This document shows, piece after piece, positions 5,480-6,640 of a stretch of 6,640 nucleotides of DNA; within the stretch, counting starts at the first letter, position 1; the number at the start of each line of letters is the position of its first letter. The stretch covers positions 1 through 6,640 of the forward strand of contig JAABTR010000492.1 in the NCBI GenBank assembly GCA_011389755.1, given 5' to 3'. Source of the DNA: Deltaproteobacteria bacterium. GTDB lineage: Bacteria > Myxococcota_A > Polyangia > JAAYKL01. A program made the translations under genes and the position numbers. The notes beneath the pieces are model-generated. The model did no database searches. It had not been told where the DNA came from and saw only the letters and a list, made by a program, of their open reading frames with translations.

Positions 5480-6409
5480 TCATCCCTTCCTTTGTAAGCT
5501 CAAGGCGGCGCCCACCCGCAGGCCGTTGGCAGATATGGTCAGCTCGTGCGCGCCGAAGTGCCCCAGCACCACGTCCATGGTGATGAGCCCGGCCGGGAAA
5601 ACATCCGCCCGCCCCGGGCTCACCCCGAAACGCTGCGTCCTGCCCTGTGCACCGACCGCCAAGATGTTATCAAGCCACTGCTGCAGACTCTCCCGAGACA
5701 TCTTCAGGCCGTGCACCGACTCGCGCCGCCAGTTCTCCAGCCGCAGGTGCATCGCCGCCAGCGTGGTGGCCGTCCCGGCGACGCCGACCACGTGCCCACC
5801 CAGCCCTTGTGGGATGGCATCGACGACGACGCGAAAGACGTGGTCCCGCATCGAAGCGATCTGCTCTTTGCCCGGCGGGTCGTCTTTGAAAAATCGGGAG
5901 GTGAGCCCCACCACGCCCACCGGGAGGCTCACCGGTGACCACCCTTCCACGGTCTTCCAGCAGACCTCCGTGGACTGCCCGCCCACATCGACGACTATCC
6001 AGGGCCGCTGATCGGGCGTCAACCCCACCACGGCTCCTTCGCTCACGAGCCGCGCTTCGGTGAGCCCGTCGATGATGCGGATCGGATGCCCCAGAATCTC
6101 TTCGGCCGGCTCGCAAAAGACCTCGGGGGCGGACGTCATCCGCAGCGCCGCCGTCGCCACCACGGCCAAGGGCCTCTCCTTGAGGTTCCGACGAGCTGCC
6201 AGATCTTCGAGACACAAAAGGCCCCGCATGACGACAGCCGGCTTCAGGCGGCCGCCCACCTGCAGATCCTCCGACAAGCGCACCACGTGGGATTCGTCGG
6301 CCACGATCTCCACGTCGTCGCCGTGAACGGCGATCTCGGTGAAGGAGAAGGTGTTGGAGCCGATATCGAGACCGCAATAGGTGGGCGGGGGCGCGGTGGG
6401 ATCTTTCAT
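5480..6409 (-). CDS. Ppx/GppA-family phosphatase (exopolyphosphatase / pppGpp phosphohydrolase), short form
   Basis: A 309-residue cytoplasmic ASKHA-fold enzyme, expected to hydrolyse terminal phosphates of polyphosphate or pppGpp. Motifs in order: phosphate-binding YCGLDIGSNTFSF (11-23), VVATAALRMTSAPEVF (83-98), IIDGLTEARLVSEGAV (112-127) with the conserved Glu118, VVDVGGQSTEV (139-149), SLPVGVVGLTSRFF (161-174), VVGVAGTATTLAAM (207-220), ESVHGLKMSRESL (230-242), ADVFPAGL (268-275) and LTISANGLRVGAAL (290-303). It holds only the two-lobed catalytic core and lacks the C-terminal HD-like extension of E. coli Ppx and GppA (about 500 residues). One oddity is Gln145 in place of the middle Gly of the usual GGGSTE. 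The start is ATG 6409-6407, 7 bases after the upstream OmpA-like stop; an in-frame TTG at 6427 would overlap that gene. The tight spacing implies one operon and probable translational coupling. Which substrate is used cannot be read from the sequence. Confidence 0.92.
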   Translation of the reverse strand: MKDPTAPPPTYCGLDIGSNTFSFTEIAVHGDDVEIVADESHVVRLSEDLQVGGRLKPAVVMRGLLCLEDLAARRNLKERPLAVVATAALRMTSAPEVFCEPAEEILGHPIRIIDGLTEARLVSEGAVVGLTPDQRPWIVVDVGGQSTEVCWKTVEGWSPVSLPVGVVGLTSRFFKDDPPGKEQIASMRDHVFRVVVDAIPQGLGGHVVGVAGTATTLAAMHLRLENWRRESVHGLKMSRESLQQWLDNILAVGAQGRTQRFGVSPGRADVFPAGLITMDVVLGHFGAHELTISANGLRVGAALSLQRKG

Positions 6410-6416
6410 GAACAGC

Positions 6417-6640
6417 TCAAATTCCAAGCTCGCTGAGGTCGGGCAATTCGTCGAGGTTGGGCATCAAGACGATCTCGATGCGACGATTCTGGGCCCGCCC
6501 CTCCTCGGTCTCGTTGCTGGCCGCTGGCTGAAACTCCGCGTAGCCGGAGGCCGAGAGTTTCTCCGGATTTACGCCTTGCTCCTGCAAGAACTTGACGACC
6601 ATTACGGCGCGGCCTTCTTCCGGCCCGCATACGCGCTCCC
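6417..6640 (-). CDS. OmpA/MotB-like peptidoglycan-binding protein, C-terminal end only
   Basis: The frame is open to the right edge, so the 5' part is missing; about 74 codons are visible, ending at TGA 6419-6417. The sequence GRAVMVVKFLQEQGV, LSASGYAEFQPAAS, then NETEEGRAQNRRIEIVLMPN matches the second half of the OmpA C-terminal domain, including the conserved NRRIEI strand. This domain anchors envelope proteins to peptidoglycan in Gram-negative bacteria or forms the periplasmic part of MotB-type stators. A short acidic tail (LDELPDLSELGI) follows the domain. The residues near the edge (RVCGPEEGRA) depart from the usual NWELSxxRA; this could be divergence or a sequence error just outside good coverage. 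I cannot tell an OmpA-like lipoprotein from a MotB-like protein without the N-terminus. It is the upstream partner of the Ppx/GppA gene, 7 bases away. Confidence 0.88.
   Translation of the reverse strand, partial: ERVCGPEEGRAVMVVKFLQEQGVNPEKLSASGYAEFQPAASNETEEGRAQNRRIEIVLMPNLDELPDLSELGI

Noticed and set aside
5464..5501. Small inverted repeats between the convergent YchF-like and Ppx/GppA genes.
   Set aside because: Stems of only 4-5 bp without a T run; not a credible terminator in either direction.
5670..6377. 235-codon minus-strand frame within the Ppx/GppA region.
   Set aside because: Arg/Gly-rich alternative frame; the neighbouring frame on the same strand contains all Ppx/GppA motifs.

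Overview
The window is a high-GC stretch of bacterial chromosome carrying mostly housekeeping genes. Several traits suggest a deltaproteobacterial or myxococcal-type organism: strong GC bias at third positions, a tRNA with an encoded CCA end, a type A RNase P RNA, an OmpA/MotB-type protein with the tail MPNLDELPDL, and a diverged YchF-like paralogue. This placement is inference from gene style, not proof. I see no insertion sequence, CRISPR array, prophage or defence island.

Layout from left to right. (1) The 3' two-thirds or more of truA (tRNA pseudouridine synthase), plus strand, entering from the left edge. (2) rnpB (RNase P RNA), minus strand, convergent with truA and closed by a strong intrinsic terminator. 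(3) A large plus-strand subtilisin-family protease with a complete catalytic set, a KP-43-like C-terminal beta-barrel and no visible signal peptide. (4) Convergent with it, a minus-strand coiled-coil/C4 zinc-ribbon protein (COG1579 type). A CAU-anticodon tRNA lies directly upstream and probably shares its transcript, starting from a clear sigma70-type promoter. (5) A 229-base divergent regulatory region with two promoters and a perfect 14-bp palindrome. (6) A plus-strand diverged YchF/OLA1-type P-loop NTPase with a TGS domain. (7) Convergent with it, a minus-strand pair made of the 3' end of an OmpA/MotB-like gene followed closely by a short Ppx/GppA-type phosphatase.

Functionally, tRNA maturation is well represented: TruA modifies tRNA, RNase P RNA trims tRNA 5' ends, and the CAU tRNA is a substrate, probably tRNA-Ile2 that needs TilS lysidine modification. 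The YchF-like protein is probably ribosome-associated by family. The Ppx/GppA protein would act on polyphosphate or pppGpp. The protease is the least expected member, sitting between the zinc-ribbon gene and rnpB.

The points most worth a second look are the altered nucleotide-binding motifs of the YchF-like protein, the tRNA-mRNA cotranscript without a Shine-Dalgarno sequence, the palindrome between the divergent promoters, and the leaderless-looking (no signal peptide) KP-43-type protease. I did not find a convincing undescribed multi-gene system.
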